Below, one piece after another: positions 33,811 through 42,145 of a DNA stretch of 64,000 nt; within the stretch, counting starts at the first letter, position 1; every line of letters begins with the position of its first letter. The notes under the pieces are model-generated. The model was not told where the DNA came from, searched no databases, and worked only from the letters and a program-made list of their open reading frames with translations. The position numbers were made by a program, and so were the translations under genes. This DNA comes from Comamonas testosteroni (GTDB lineage Bacteria > Pseudomonadota > Gammaproteobacteria > Burkholderiales > Burkholderiaceae_C), in the NCBI RefSeq assembly GCF_000761245.1, contig NZ_AWOR01000078.1, positions 62,001 to 126,000 of the forward strand, written 5' to 3'.

Positions 33811-34230
33811 ATGCTCAAGGCCGCTGCAGCCAAGGTATATCAGACGGGTTTAGCGTTGATGCTGGGTGCCGCTTTTGCGCTGGCATCCCCTGCGGCTTTG
33901 GCGCGAAAAGCGCCCGAAGTCGGTGCCACCGTTCCCGGCTTTGAGACCGTGAGCCTGGCCGAACTGCCGCGCGAAGGCCGCACCACCTATGGTCGAATCC
34001 TCCAAGGCGGTCCGTTCTCCAGCGACAAGGACGGCACGGTGTTCGGCAACCGTGAGCGCATACTTCCGCGCCAGGCCAGAGGCTATTACCGCGAATACAC
34101 CGTGCGCACGCCAGGCGCGAAAAACCGGGGTGCGCGGCGCATAGTCTGTGGCGGCTTGCAGCCCCAGGTGCCCGATGCTTGCTTCTATACGGGCGACCAC
34201 TACAACAGCTTTCAGCAAATCGTCCAATGA
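33811..34230 (+). CDS. Secreted barnase-family ribonuclease
   Basis: The 139-residue precursor has a signal peptide (about residues 1-32, ending SPAALA) and a microbial guanyl-specific RNase domain. Catalytic residues line up with barnase: E95 (YYREYTV), R110 (GARRIV) and H130 (GDHYNSFQQI); VFGNRERILP precedes them as in the family. It would cleave RNA outside the cytoplasm after guanine. A cysteine pair (C113, C124) may form a disulfide, as in RNase Sa. The gene for a barstar-like inhibitor lies 145 bp downstream, matching the barnase-barstar pairing although not overlapping. Confidence 0.92.
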   Translation: MLKAAAAKVYQTGLALMLGAAFALASPAALARKAPEVGATVPGFETVSLAELPREGRTTYGRILQGGPFSSDKDGTVFGNRERILPRQARGYYREYTVRTPGAKNRGARRIVCGGLQPQVPDACFYTGDHYNSFQQIVQ

Positions 34231-34375
34231 AGTTAAAAGACGCCGCCCTCCAGGCCCGCCATACAGCGGCTTTTGACCTCTTGAATTCCGCAGCGGCGGT
34301 TTGCGCAGACAGCCTACAGCGCTGTCAGTACCGACTCTGCCACCAGTTTTGATGTTTTTAGAAAGAATCACGGAG

Positions 34376-34801
34376 ATGGACACGCCACTTCGTAAGCCCT
34401 CGGAAACACCGTTGCGCAATGTTCGCCCGAACATCGTGCAATCCATCCGCGCCTATCGCATTCCTGATCTTCAGGCAGCAGCAGAGGCACTGGGCTCCCA
34501 TTTCCTCTATGCCAATCTGGCCCATGCCCAGACCAAGGCCGATGTCTTCGAGCTGCTGTCCACCCAGTTCTACCTGCCGGCACACTTTGGCAAGAACTGG
34601 GATGCGCTGTATGACTGCATGACCGACCCGATCAACAAATCCGGCCCGCAACCCGGTTTTGTGGTGGTGCTCGACCAGATTCCGACCACTCCCAAGTTCG
34701 ACAAGGAAGTGCGCGAGCAGTTGCTGGACGTGTTCCGCGATACTGCGGACTTCTGGGCAGAGCGCAAGATTCCCTTCCGCTGCTTTTACTCATTCCTGTA
34801 G
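34376..34801 (+). CDS. Barstar family ribonuclease inhibitor
   Basis: The 141-residue cytoplasmic protein carries the barstar core: YANLAHAQTKADVFELLSTQF, then FGKNWDALYDCMTD, where D76 and D80 align with barstar D35 and D39 that block the RNase active site. It should protect the cell from the RNase encoded just upstream before export. A start at MDTPLRKP is chosen with GAAAG upstream; an earlier ATG (34352) is possible. It has an N-terminal extension of about 45 residues compared with barstar (89 residues). A strong terminator follows. Confidence 0.9.
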   Translation: MDTPLRKPSETPLRNVRPNIVQSIRAYRIPDLQAAAEALGSHFLYANLAHAQTKADVFELLSTQFYLPAHFGKNWDALYDCMTDPINKSGPQPGFVVVLDQIPTTPKFDKEVREQLLDVFRDTADFWAERKIPFRCFYSFL

Positions 34802-34827
34802 GTCGGCTGCTGCGGCGCACACAGCAC

Positions 34828-34857
34828 AAAATGCCCGCCTTGAATGCGGGCATTTTT
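34828..34857. terminator. Bidirectional intrinsic terminator
   Basis: AAATGCCCGC and GCGGGCATTT form a 10-bp stem with T-runs on both strands. It serves the barstar gene (+) and the TerC gene (-), which ends 19 bp beyond. Confidence 0.9.
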
Positions 34858-34876
34858 GCTTTCAGCAACCCTAGAC

Positions 34877-35569
34877 TCAGGCAGTGCGGCCCTGAGCGCC
34901 AGCCTTGAGCTGCATCCACTTGCCCATTGCAATCACCAGCATGGCGCCGCAGGCAGCCGCTGCGTAATGCGCCCAGGGATTGATCCGTACAAAACCTTCG
35001 AGCACATGGTCGCTGGTGATGGTTTCGCCGGCCACCCAGCCAATCAGTGCCGCGCCCAGAGTGACGATGACCGGAAAACGCTCCATCAGCTTGATCATCA
35101 GCGTGGAGCCAAAGATGACCAGCGGAATGCTGATGGCCAGGCCCAGAATCAGCAGCAGCATATCGCCGCCCGCTGCCGCAGCCACGGCGATCACATTGTC
35201 CAGACTCATTACCAGATCGGCGAGCAAAATGGTGCGAACGGCAGCCATCATGCCCTGCCTGACCACGCTGGCGGAGTTCTCCTCTTCATCTTCTGCCTTG
35301 AGCAGGCCCACGCCAATCCACAGCAGCAGCAGGCCACCGATCACCTCAACGAATGGCAGCTGCATCAGCTTGGCAGCCACCACCGTCAGGGCAATACGCA
35401 ACACCACAGCGGCACCGGAGCCGAGCAGCACCGCTTTTTTCTGCTGCTGCGGCGGCAGGCCACGTGCGGCCAGAGCAATGACCACCGCGTTGTCACCCGA
35501 GAGAATGATGTTGATCCAGACGATCTTGAACAAGCCGATCCAGAAATCGGCACCGAGCATGGCATCCAT
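34877..35569 (-). CDS. TerC-family integral membrane protein
   Basis: The 230-residue protein has seven hydrophobic segments and the two conserved acidic motifs DNAVVIALAARGLP and SLDNVIAVA, typical of TerC/Alx proteins that export manganese or load metal onto exported enzymes. The start MDAMLGADFW was chosen because similarity begins there; the longer frame upstream lacks membrane character. Its leader contains two hairpins (see 35591). TerC genes often carry a manganese riboswitch (yybP-ykoY); I cannot confirm that motif here. It is divergent from a response regulator. Confidence 0.9.
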   Translation of the reverse strand: MDAMLGADFWIGLFKIVWINIILSGDNAVVIALAARGLPPQQQKKAVLLGSGAAVVLRIALTVVAAKLMQLPFVEVIGGLLLLWIGVGLLKAEDEEENSASVVRQGMMAAVRTILLADLVMSLDNVIAVAAAAGGDMLLLILGLAISIPLVIFGSTLMIKLMERFPVIVTLGAALIGWVAGETITSDHVLEGFVRINPWAHYAAAACGAMLVIAMGKWMQLKAGAQGRTA

Positions 35570-35590
35570 GGAAAATATTCCTGAGTTCTC

Positions 35591-35640
35591 TGTCCGTTGC
35601 ACCTTGAACGGACAAACGCCCGGCATTGCAAAGCCAGGCG
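35591..35640 (-). promoter_or_regulatory. Two adjacent hairpins in the terC leader
   Basis: On the minus strand CGCCTGGC/GCCGGGCG (one U-G pair) is followed by TGTCCGTT/AACGGACA (perfect 8 bp), ending 22 bases before the start codon. The pattern suggests a structured 5' leader of the metal-transport gene. I could not identify the yybP-ykoY consensus loop with confidence. Confidence 0.45.
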
Positions 35641-35847
35641 TGATCAATGCAGGGAAGTTTAGCCAACTGCCTCTTGGAGCCGCTGTCGGCGTATTGCTTC
35701 TGACGTCATGGGAATTGCAGGCCACGGAGTTCGCTTGCGCCCCGGGACAGACACCACAGACCCCTCAAATTACCAGTTTTCAGTGATAGCCAAGCGACTT
35801 GATCTCGGTAACAGTGGGACACGAAAACCAGCGGCACCTCACACAAT

Positions 35848-36540
35848 ATGGCAGAGACTTTTTCCCTCCCTACAGAGTCCATTCTCCCCAGCCCCTTGAT
35901 CGTGGTGGAGGATGAGCCGTTGATCCGCAATCGGCTGGAGAGCATTTTGCATGGCCTCGGATATGCGGATGATGCTCTCATCTTTGCTGCCACCCTGGGG
36001 CAGGCACGTGCCCAGCTGGCGGAGCATCCGGTCGCCATGGCACTGGTGGATCTGGGCTTGCCCGACGGCAGCGGCATAGAGCTGATCAGCCAGTTGCGCG
36101 CCGCCGACCCCGGCATGGGCATTCTGGTCATCTCCGCCTGGAGCACCGAGGACGCCATTCTGTCGGCGCTGCGTGCCGGGGCCAACGGCTATGTGCTCAA
36201 GGAGCGCGACGACCTGGAAGTCACCCTGTCCATACGCAGTGTGCTGCGTGGTGGCGCCCCCATCGACCCTTTCATTGCACGGCGCATCATTGCCGAGTTG
36301 CAGCCTTCCCAGCCCACGGAAGCGCACAAGGAGGTGCCGCCTGAAGCCATACTCAGCGTCCGCGAAATCCAGATCCTCAAGCTGGTCGCAGACGGCATGA
36401 CCAACCGGGAGATCGCAGAGTCGCTCTTTCTCTCCCGCTACACCGTGGAATGCCATGTGAAAAACATTTACCGCAAGCTGGCCGTGCCTTCGCGCACCAA
36501 GGCGGTCAGCGAGGCCCGGGCACGCGGTTTGCTGAGCTGA
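35848..36540 (+). CDS. NarL/LuxR-family response regulator
   Basis: The 230-residue protein has a receiver domain with acidic pocket E21-D22, phospho-acceptor D68 (LVDLGLPDG), S96 and K118, and a C-terminal LuxR-type HTH (about 167-225: LSVREIQILKLVADGMTNREIAESLFLS). Its stop codon TGA is immediately followed by the ATG of the cognate kinase gene, so the pair is cotranscribed and likely coupled. The targets are unknown. It is the only response regulator in the window and might also receive phosphate from the orphan kinase at 17657. Confidence 0.93.
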   Translation: MAETFSLPTESILPSPLIVVEDEPLIRNRLESILHGLGYADDALIFAATLGQARAQLAEHPVAMALVDLGLPDGSGIELISQLRAADPGMGILVISAWSTEDAILSALRAGANGYVLKERDDLEVTLSIRSVLRGGAPIDPFIARRIIAELQPSQPTEAHKEVPPEAILSVREIQILKLVADGMTNREIAESLFLSRYTVECHVKNIYRKLAVPSRTKAVSEARARGLLS

Positions 36541-38481
36541 ATGGTCAAGCGGTCGGCTCTCATGCTCCGCCTGATATTTGCGCTCGTCATTGGCTGGAGT
36601 TGCGGCGTGGCCTGGGCACAGGAGCTCAGGCCTCAGGACCTGCTCTGTGAACCGCGCATTGTGGCCCGCCAATCGGCCAAGGCACTGCCCGAGGGGCCTC
36701 CTCCCGATGCGGCCTCGCTGCAATGGGTGGATGTGCCGGGGCTGGATGACTGGAGTCAACGCTGGCCCGGCTATGACGGTGCAGCCTGGTACCGCATCGA
36801 TTGGGAGAGCCCCTGCGGGCGCGATCAGCCCGTGGCGCTGGCCGTCGTCAATATCGTGATGGCGGGCGAGGTGTTCGTGAATTCAGAACTGATCTGGCGC
36901 GATCAATCGCTGGTGGAGCCGCTGAGTCGCAGCTGGAACATGCCACGCTACTGGCGGCTTCCCAAGGCGCTGCTCAAGGAACAGGGCAACAGCATCTGGG
37001 TGCGCGTCCACGGACTCAGCAACCAGACGCCAGGCCTGGGGCGGCTGCGCATAGGCCATCCAGCCGAGCTCAAGCAATGGACGGAACAGGCCACCTGGAG
37101 CCTACGCACCATTTATATGGTCTGCATCACGGTCAGCCTGGTGCTATGCCTGCTGTTTTCGTTTGCCTGGCTCCACAACCGCAATCAAAAACTCTATGGC
37201 TGGTACGCACTCAATCTGATGTGCTGGGCAGTGATGCTCTGCTTTATGGTCATGACTGATCCCTGGCCCTTCAGCAGCACGCCGGCCTTTGCCAAGGGAA
37301 ATCTGCTGGTTTTCATTGCCTTTACCTACACTTTCTGCATTTTTGCCCTGCGTTTTGCCGAATTAAGCCTTATCCGTCTGGAGCGTGCGCTGACCGGCCT
37401 GTGCAGCCTGTGCGCCGTGTTCGCCCTCGCCGTGCCGGACGCCCAGATGGCGCTGAGCAAGGCCATCTGGCTGCTGATGTTCTGTCTTTGCGCTTTAGTC
37501 TGCCTGCTGTTTCCGCTGCGTGCGCTGCAGACGCGCACGCCGGCCCACATCGCTTTCAGCCTCTGCTTCGTGCTGTACCTGGGCATCGGCGTGCACGACC
37601 TGCTGCTGCTGACCAAGGCCCTGGATCACAATCTGACGCTGACCCCCTACACCACCTTGCTGAGCATGCTGGTGATCGCGTGGTTGCTGGGGCGACAGAT
37701 CGTGCGGAATATGCGCCGCATCGAGCACTTCAACCACGAACTCAGCCTCACCGTCACCCAGGCCTGCGACGACCTGAGCCAGACCCTGGAGCGCGAGCAC
37801 CACCTGGCCCTGAGCCACTCCCGCCTGCAGGAGCGTCTGCGCATTTCCCAGGATCTGCACGACGGTCTGGGCGGCTCCCTGGTGCGCTCCATTGCGCTGG
37901 TCGAGCAAAGCAGCGCCCCGCTGCCCAATGCCCAGGTGCTGTCCATGCTCAAGCTCATGCGTGACGACCTGCGTCAGATGATTGATACCGGCACCAGCGC
38001 GGCCATCCAGGTCCCCGAGACACCCACGCAATGGATTGCGCCGCTGCGCCACCGCTTTGCACGGCTGTTCGAGGAGCTGGACATTCAGGTGAAATGGTGT
38101 CTGCCCGCCTACTGGACTCACGCGCCCAGCCCCATTCAGTGCCTGACGCTGACCCGCGTGCTGGAAGAGGCATTGACCAATGTCATCAAGCACAGCCGCG
38201 CCAGCCAAGTCCAGGTTCGGCTGGAGATTCCCGACTCCAGGGAGTTGCAGCTGCAGATCGAGGACAACGGCACAGGCTTTGATTTGGATAGCACACAGAT
38301 CAACAGCATGGGCGTGGGCATGCGCAGCATGCTGGCGCGACTGGAGCGCCTGCAAGGCACCCTGGTCATACAGTCCCACCCCGGCCGCACCGAGCTGCGG
38401 GCCAGCCTGCCACTGTTCGGCAAGGTGCAACGCCACACCGAAGTACAGAGCTCCGTGCCGTCTCCCCAGAGCATCTGGTAA
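36541..38481 (+). CDS. Membrane sensor histidine kinase (7TM type)
   Basis: The 646-residue protein has a signal sequence (ending WAQ), a periplasmic jelly-roll-like domain (about residues 27-185: AAWYRIDWES, FVNSELIWRD, LRIGHPAEL), seven membrane segments (about 195-390), and a kinase core with phospho-acceptor H440 in DLHDGLGG, N box EEALTNVIKHS and G boxes EDNGTGFD and GVGMRSML. The architecture is that of 7TMR-DISM extracellular-2-type sensors, which probably bind a carbohydrate-like or other small ligand outside. The start codon follows the regulator's stop directly. The kinase core resembles that at 17657. Confidence 0.92.
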   Translation: MVKRSALMLRLIFALVIGWSCGVAWAQELRPQDLLCEPRIVARQSAKALPEGPPPDAASLQWVDVPGLDDWSQRWPGYDGAAWYRIDWESPCGRDQPVALAVVNIVMAGEVFVNSELIWRDQSLVEPLSRSWNMPRYWRLPKALLKEQGNSIWVRVHGLSNQTPGLGRLRIGHPAELKQWTEQATWSLRTIYMVCITVSLVLCLLFSFAWLHNRNQKLYGWYALNLMCWAVMLCFMVMTDPWPFSSTPAFAKGNLLVFIAFTYTFCIFALRFAELSLIRLERALTGLCSLCAVFALAVPDAQMALSKAIWLLMFCLCALVCLLFPLRALQTRTPAHIAFSLCFVLYLGIGVHDLLLLTKALDHNLTLTPYTTLLSMLVIAWLLGRQIVRNMRRIEHFNHELSLTVTQACDDLSQTLEREHHLALSHSRLQERLRISQDLHDGLGGSLVRSIALVEQSSAPLPNAQVLSMLKLMRDDLRQMIDTGTSAAIQVPETPTQWIAPLRHRFARLFEELDIQVKWCLPAYWTHAPSPIQCLTLTRVLEEALTNVIKHSRASQVQVRLEIPDSRELQLQIEDNGTGFDLDSTQINSMGVGMRSMLARLERLQGTLVIQSHPGRTELRASLPLFGKVQRHTEVQSSVPSPQSIW

Positions 38482-38499
38482 CTGCGCTAAGCTTTCTGC

Positions 38500-39696
38500 A
38501 TGCCCCTGCTTATCGACGGAACACCGCATGAAGACGGCGTCTTCACCCTTAAGCTGACGCCTGACGCGCCGCACAGACTCAAAACCAGCCCCGGACAGGG
38601 CAGCCTGACCCTTGGCCCCAGGAAGCTGTTGAAAACAGCGGACCTGTGGCTGCCTGTCGACGCCTGCGTGCTCTGGTCCTGCTTTGACCCCTTTGCCACG
38701 CCCGCTGGCTCGCCCTGGCCGCGCAGCTTCTACTACACGGGCAATGACAGCGGCTTTTTCACATGGGCGCAGCTGCGTGCTGTCGAAAACTTCAGCTGGT
38801 ACCCACAGCTGCAGCAGGATGTACATATCGACGCCAGCCAGTCACAGATTCGCGAGCTGAGCATTCATCTGCAAGCGGGCAATCAGGGCCACATCCACCT
38901 GAAACTGCCGCAGCAGGGCATGCGCCTTCATCTGCATGGCAATCTGGAGCAAATCACCGTCACCGCAGGCCTGCCTGAAAGCCTGAGTTTGAGCCCGGCC
39001 ACCAGCAAGAACCCGGCCGACGAGGCCTTCCAGCTGCCCGACATGGGCAGCCTGAAACAGGTCAGCACGCTGGAGCTGCGCAATGGAGCGGGAAAGCAAC
39101 CCATTTCGCTGCAAAATCTGCTGCAGTTCTCGAAGCTGGACTCGCTTTCCCTGTGGGGTAACCACAGAGATCTGGACCAGCTTTCATCATGTACGCAGCT
39201 CAAGGCGCTATCACTGCGTTTTATGCGCCATCTGTCGGGACTGCCTGCGCTGCAAACCTGGCCGGAGCTGGACTTCTTCATCGCCTACAACGTGGAAGAA
39301 GCCACTGGCAAACACCTGCGCCAGCAACTCAAGGACCGCGCCAAGGCACGGCCCTGGGCTGACTACACATCCGTCAGCCAGTTGCGCAAGCCTCAATGGT
39401 GGACCAAGGAATATGGGCGGCCGTTTGCGGGCTGGCCCGCAGCCCGTGCCAGGATTGCGCATGCAGCTTATGAGCTGGCTGAACAAGAAATTGGCGCAGC
39501 CAGCAGCCTTGGCCAAGTGCAAGCTGCACTGACGGCCTTTGCCGCCCGCTTCAACACGGTCAAGGGCATTGAAACCAGCGAACGTGAAGACCTGGGGCTG
39601 GCCGTGCAGCAACTGGCACAACTGCCTGCGGCACTGGCCCTGAAGCTGACGGATGAGCAGGCCCAGCAGTGGTTTGATGAAAACCGCGATTACTAG
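38500..39696 (+). CDS. Hypothetical protein with leucine-rich-repeat-like middle
   Basis: This 398-residue soluble protein has no signal peptide and no family I recognise. The N-terminal half is tryptophan/phenylalanine-rich (WSCFDPFATPAG, FYYTGNDSGFFTWAQL). The centre (about residues 115-260) shows irregular repeats with a leucine-rich-like rhythm (LEQITVTAGLPESLSL, LDSLSLWGNHRDLDQL, LKALSLRFMRHLSGL), suggesting a beta-solenoid or LRR fold. The C-terminal 130 residues are helical. It lies only 18 bp after the kinase stop and may be cotranscribed, but a functional link is not shown. Confidence 0.75.
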   Translation: MPLLIDGTPHEDGVFTLKLTPDAPHRLKTSPGQGSLTLGPRKLLKTADLWLPVDACVLWSCFDPFATPAGSPWPRSFYYTGNDSGFFTWAQLRAVENFSWYPQLQQDVHIDASQSQIRELSIHLQAGNQGHIHLKLPQQGMRLHLHGNLEQITVTAGLPESLSLSPATSKNPADEAFQLPDMGSLKQVSTLELRNGAGKQPISLQNLLQFSKLDSLSLWGNHRDLDQLSSCTQLKALSLRFMRHLSGLPALQTWPELDFFIAYNVEEATGKHLRQQLKDRAKARPWADYTSVSQLRKPQWWTKEYGRPFAGWPAARARIAHAAYELAEQEIGAASSLGQVQAALTAFAARFNTVKGIETSEREDLGLAVQQLAQLPAALALKLTDEQAQQWFDENRDY

Positions 39697-39710
39697 TGAT
39701 TACCTAGCGC

Positions 39711-40841
39711 TTACCTAGCTGCCGCAGGATCGACCTGCGCAATGATGCCGCCGCCCAGGCAGACATCGCCGTCATAGAGCACGGCGGACTGACCCGGCGT
39801 GACCGCCCATTGCGCTTCTGGAAAGTCCAGACGGAAGCCGGCCTCCGTGGCCTGGGAAATCAGTGCCGGCGAATCGGGCTGACGGTAGCGGGTCTTGGAG
39901 CCGTAGGCCTTGCCCTCTGCCGGGGCATGGCCGGCCACCCAGCTGACCTGATCGGCCAACAGCGCATGCGACTGAAGCAGCGGATGATCATGGCCCTGCA
40001 CCACGCGCAAAATATTCTTGTCCAGCTCCTTACGTGCCACAAACCACGGCGCATGGTCGCCCGCGCCACGGGCTGCACCCTTTTCCTTCACACCGCCAAT
40101 GCCCAGGCCCGAGCGCTGTCCCAGCGTGTAGAAGGACAGGCCCACATGCTTGCCCAGCTTGCGGTTGCGATCGTCCAGGATGAGACCCGGCTCCTTGCTG
40201 ATGTAGCGGTTCAGGAAGTCGCGGAACGGACGCTCGCCGATAAAACAGATACCGGTGGAATCCTTCTTCTTGGCATTGGGCAGACCGATTTCTTCGGCAA
40301 TGCGGCGCACCTCGGTCTTGTGCAGCTCGCCCACGGGAAACAAGGCCTTGGACAGCTGAGCCTGGTTCAGGCGGTGCAGAAAATAGCTCTGGTCCTTGCT
40401 GTTGTCCAGGCCCTTGAGCAGCTCGAACAGCTGGGTGGAGGGGTTCTGACGCACGCGCGCATAGTGCCCGGTGGCAATCTTCTCAGCTCCCAGGCGCATG
40501 GCGTGGTCGAGGAAAGCCTTGAACTTGATCTCCGCATTGCACAGCACGTCCGGGTTGGGCGTGCGACCGGCCTGGTACTCGCGCAGAAACTCGGCGAACA
40601 CGCGGTCCTTGTAGTCGGCGGCAAAGTTCACATGCTCGATCTCGATGCCGATCACGTCGGCCACGGCCGCCGCATCGACAAAGTCGATATTCGACGAGCA
40701 GTACTCGCTGTCATCGTCATCTTCCCAGTTCTTCATGAAGATGCCGACGACCTCGTGGCCCTGCTGTTTGAGGAGATAGGCGGTGACGGCGGAATCCACA
40801 CCGCCTGACAAACCCACCACGACACGCTGCTTGTTGCTCAT
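39711..40841 (-). CDS. mnmA: tRNA-specific 2-thiouridylase
   Basis: MnmA adds sulfur to uridine 34 of tRNA-Lys, -Glu and -Gln. The 376-residue protein has the PP-loop SGGVDS (12-17), the catalytic cysteine C101 ([11 protein letters not shown]) and the second catalytic cysteine C199 ([11 protein letters not shown]), so it is intact. The length agrees with the family (about 370). The start [10 protein letters not shown] is at the family N terminus. It is divergent from a LysR gene, 53 bp apart, and has no operon partner here. A partial AGCTATC-type repeat adjoins its 3' end. Confidence 0.96.
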   Translation of the reverse strand: MSNKQRVVVGLSGGVDSAVTAYLLKQQGHEVVGIFMKNWEDDDDSEYCSSNIDFVDAAAVADVIGIEIEHVNFAADYKDRVFAEFLREYQAGRTPNPDVLCNAEIKFKAFLDHAMRLGAEKIATGHYARVRQNPSTQLFELLKGLDNSKDQSYFLHRLNQAQLSKALFPVGELHKTEVRRIAEEIGLPNAKKKDSTGICFIGERPFRDFLNRYISKEPGLILDDRNRKLGKHVGLSFYTLGQRSGLGIGGVKEKGAARGAGDHAPWFVARKELDKNILRVVQGHDHPLLQSHALLADQVSWVAGHAPAEGKAYGSKTRYRQPDSPALISQATEAGFRLDFPEAQWAVTPGQSAVLYDGDVCLGGGIIAQVDPAAAR

Positions 40842-40894
40842 AGGTATGCGATTATCCCAGCGCCCGTCAACTGCTGCGGGCGTGAGGATTTGCC

Positions 40895-41833
40895 ATGGAA
40901 CTGCGCCAGCTGCGCTACTTTGTACGAATTGTTGAACTGGGCTCCATGAGCCGGGCGGCGCTGGATCTGGACATGGTGCAGTCGGCGCTGAGCCAGCAGA
41001 TCAGCCGCCTGGAGTCAGAACTCTCGACCCGGCTTTTGCAGCGCACACCACGCGGAGTCATCCCCACCGAGGCCGGCCAGGCCTTTTTCCACCAGGCCCA
41101 GCTGACCCTGCGCCATGCCCAGCAGGCCATTCACGCTGCCCAGCAGGCGCGGCTGTCGGGTGCCGTCAGCATGGGCCTGTCCCCCACGATTGCCAATGTG
41201 CTGGGCCTGCCGCTGATGCGAGCCATGCGCGAGCGCTACCCCGATGTGAGGCTGCACATGGTGTCAGCCCTCTCGGGGCATCTGACCAGTCTTCTCAACG
41301 CCAGACAGCTGGATCTGGCTATCCTTTTCGATACTCAGAGCGCCCGGCGATGGAGCGTGATGCCGCTGCTCGAAGAGCAGCTGTTTCTGATTCAGTCGCG
41401 CCAGCAACCGGTGGCGCCGCAGATCCAGCATGAAGTGCCCATCAGCCTGGAGCAGCTGCAGCAAGTGCCTCTGATCCTGCCCTCGGGCAGCCACGGCCTG
41501 CGCAGCTCCATCATGGCCTCGTTCACCAGCGCCGGTTTCCAGTCGCAGATGGCCATGGAAATCGACTCGCTGTCCCTGCTGATGGAAGCGGTCGCTGCCG
41601 GCATGGGCGCCACGGTCCAGCCCTGGTCGGCCGTGGGCATGTACCGTGATGCGGCCGAGCGCTTCCAGTGGTCGCAAATCGCCGATGACTCGGTGCGGCG
41701 CAAGGCCGCGCTGTGCAGCCTGTCGGACGACGAGCTCTCGCCCGCTGCCCTGGCGGCACGTGTGGTGCTGATGGACTGCGCCAGGCAACTGGTGCATTCC
41801 GGAGTCTGGCGGGGAGCATCGCTGACGGACTGA
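40895..41833 (+). CDS. tcuR: LysR-family regulator of the tcu cluster
   Basis: The 312-residue protein has the LysR HTH ([37 protein letters not shown]) and an effector domain. It sits directly upstream, in the same direction, of the permease, tcuA and tcuB genes. In Salmonella tcuR likewise precedes tcuABC and activates them in response to tricarballylate; that role is inferred here. The subgroup resembles Nac/CynR-like regulators by its N terminus. A clear inverted repeat in the following intergenic region is the likely binding site. Confidence 0.8.
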   Translation: MELRQLRYFVRIVELGSMSRAALDLDMVQSALSQQISRLESELSTRLLQRTPRGVIPTEAGQAFFHQAQLTLRHAQQAIHAAQQARLSGAVSMGLSPTIANVLGLPLMRAMRERYPDVRLHMVSALSGHLTSLLNARQLDLAILFDTQSARRWSVMPLLEEQLFLIQSRQQPVAPQIQHEVPISLEQLQQVPLILPSGSHGLRSSIMASFTSAGFQSQMAMEIDSLSLLMEAVAAGMGATVQPWSAVGMYRDAAERFQWSQIADDSVRRKAALCSLSDDELSPAALAARVVLMDCARQLVHSGVWRGASLTD

Positions 41834-42145
41834 GTCCTCATCTTCCGGGCAGAGGATGAATGCGAAGCTGGCCGGCCATAGGCGATGCCGGGACATCAGG
41901 GCTCAGGCCTTACGTAATTTCCACAGCAACTTTGTTGCCATGTGAAGCTCATACCTCATGGCAAACCTAGATCTTCATTACAACATTGCTGTTGCGCCCC
42001 CTGGGCCGCATCTCGACATCCAACTTGCACCACGCCGACGGCGCCAGCCTACAGCGGGTGCGAGTGCGCTTTTTTAATATGAGCCTTGCCTCGTGCTGGA
42101 TGTGAAGTGCGCTTCAGGACAGCCAGCCAAAACCAAGGTTCATTT
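41834..42145. promoter_or_regulatory. Promoter region of the tcu operon with inverted repeat
   Basis: This 312-bp gap has no gene. At 41935-41942 and 41957-41964, TTGCCATG and CATGGCAA form a perfect 8-bp inverted repeat with a 14-bp spacer, a good candidate operator for the LysR protein upstream. An AAGG ribosome-binding site precedes the permease. Confidence 0.6.

Noticed and set aside
35570..35847. A confirmed manganese riboswitch ahead of the TerC gene
   Set aside because: The hairpins are real but the diagnostic GGGGAGUA loop could not be found, so it stays a suggestion.
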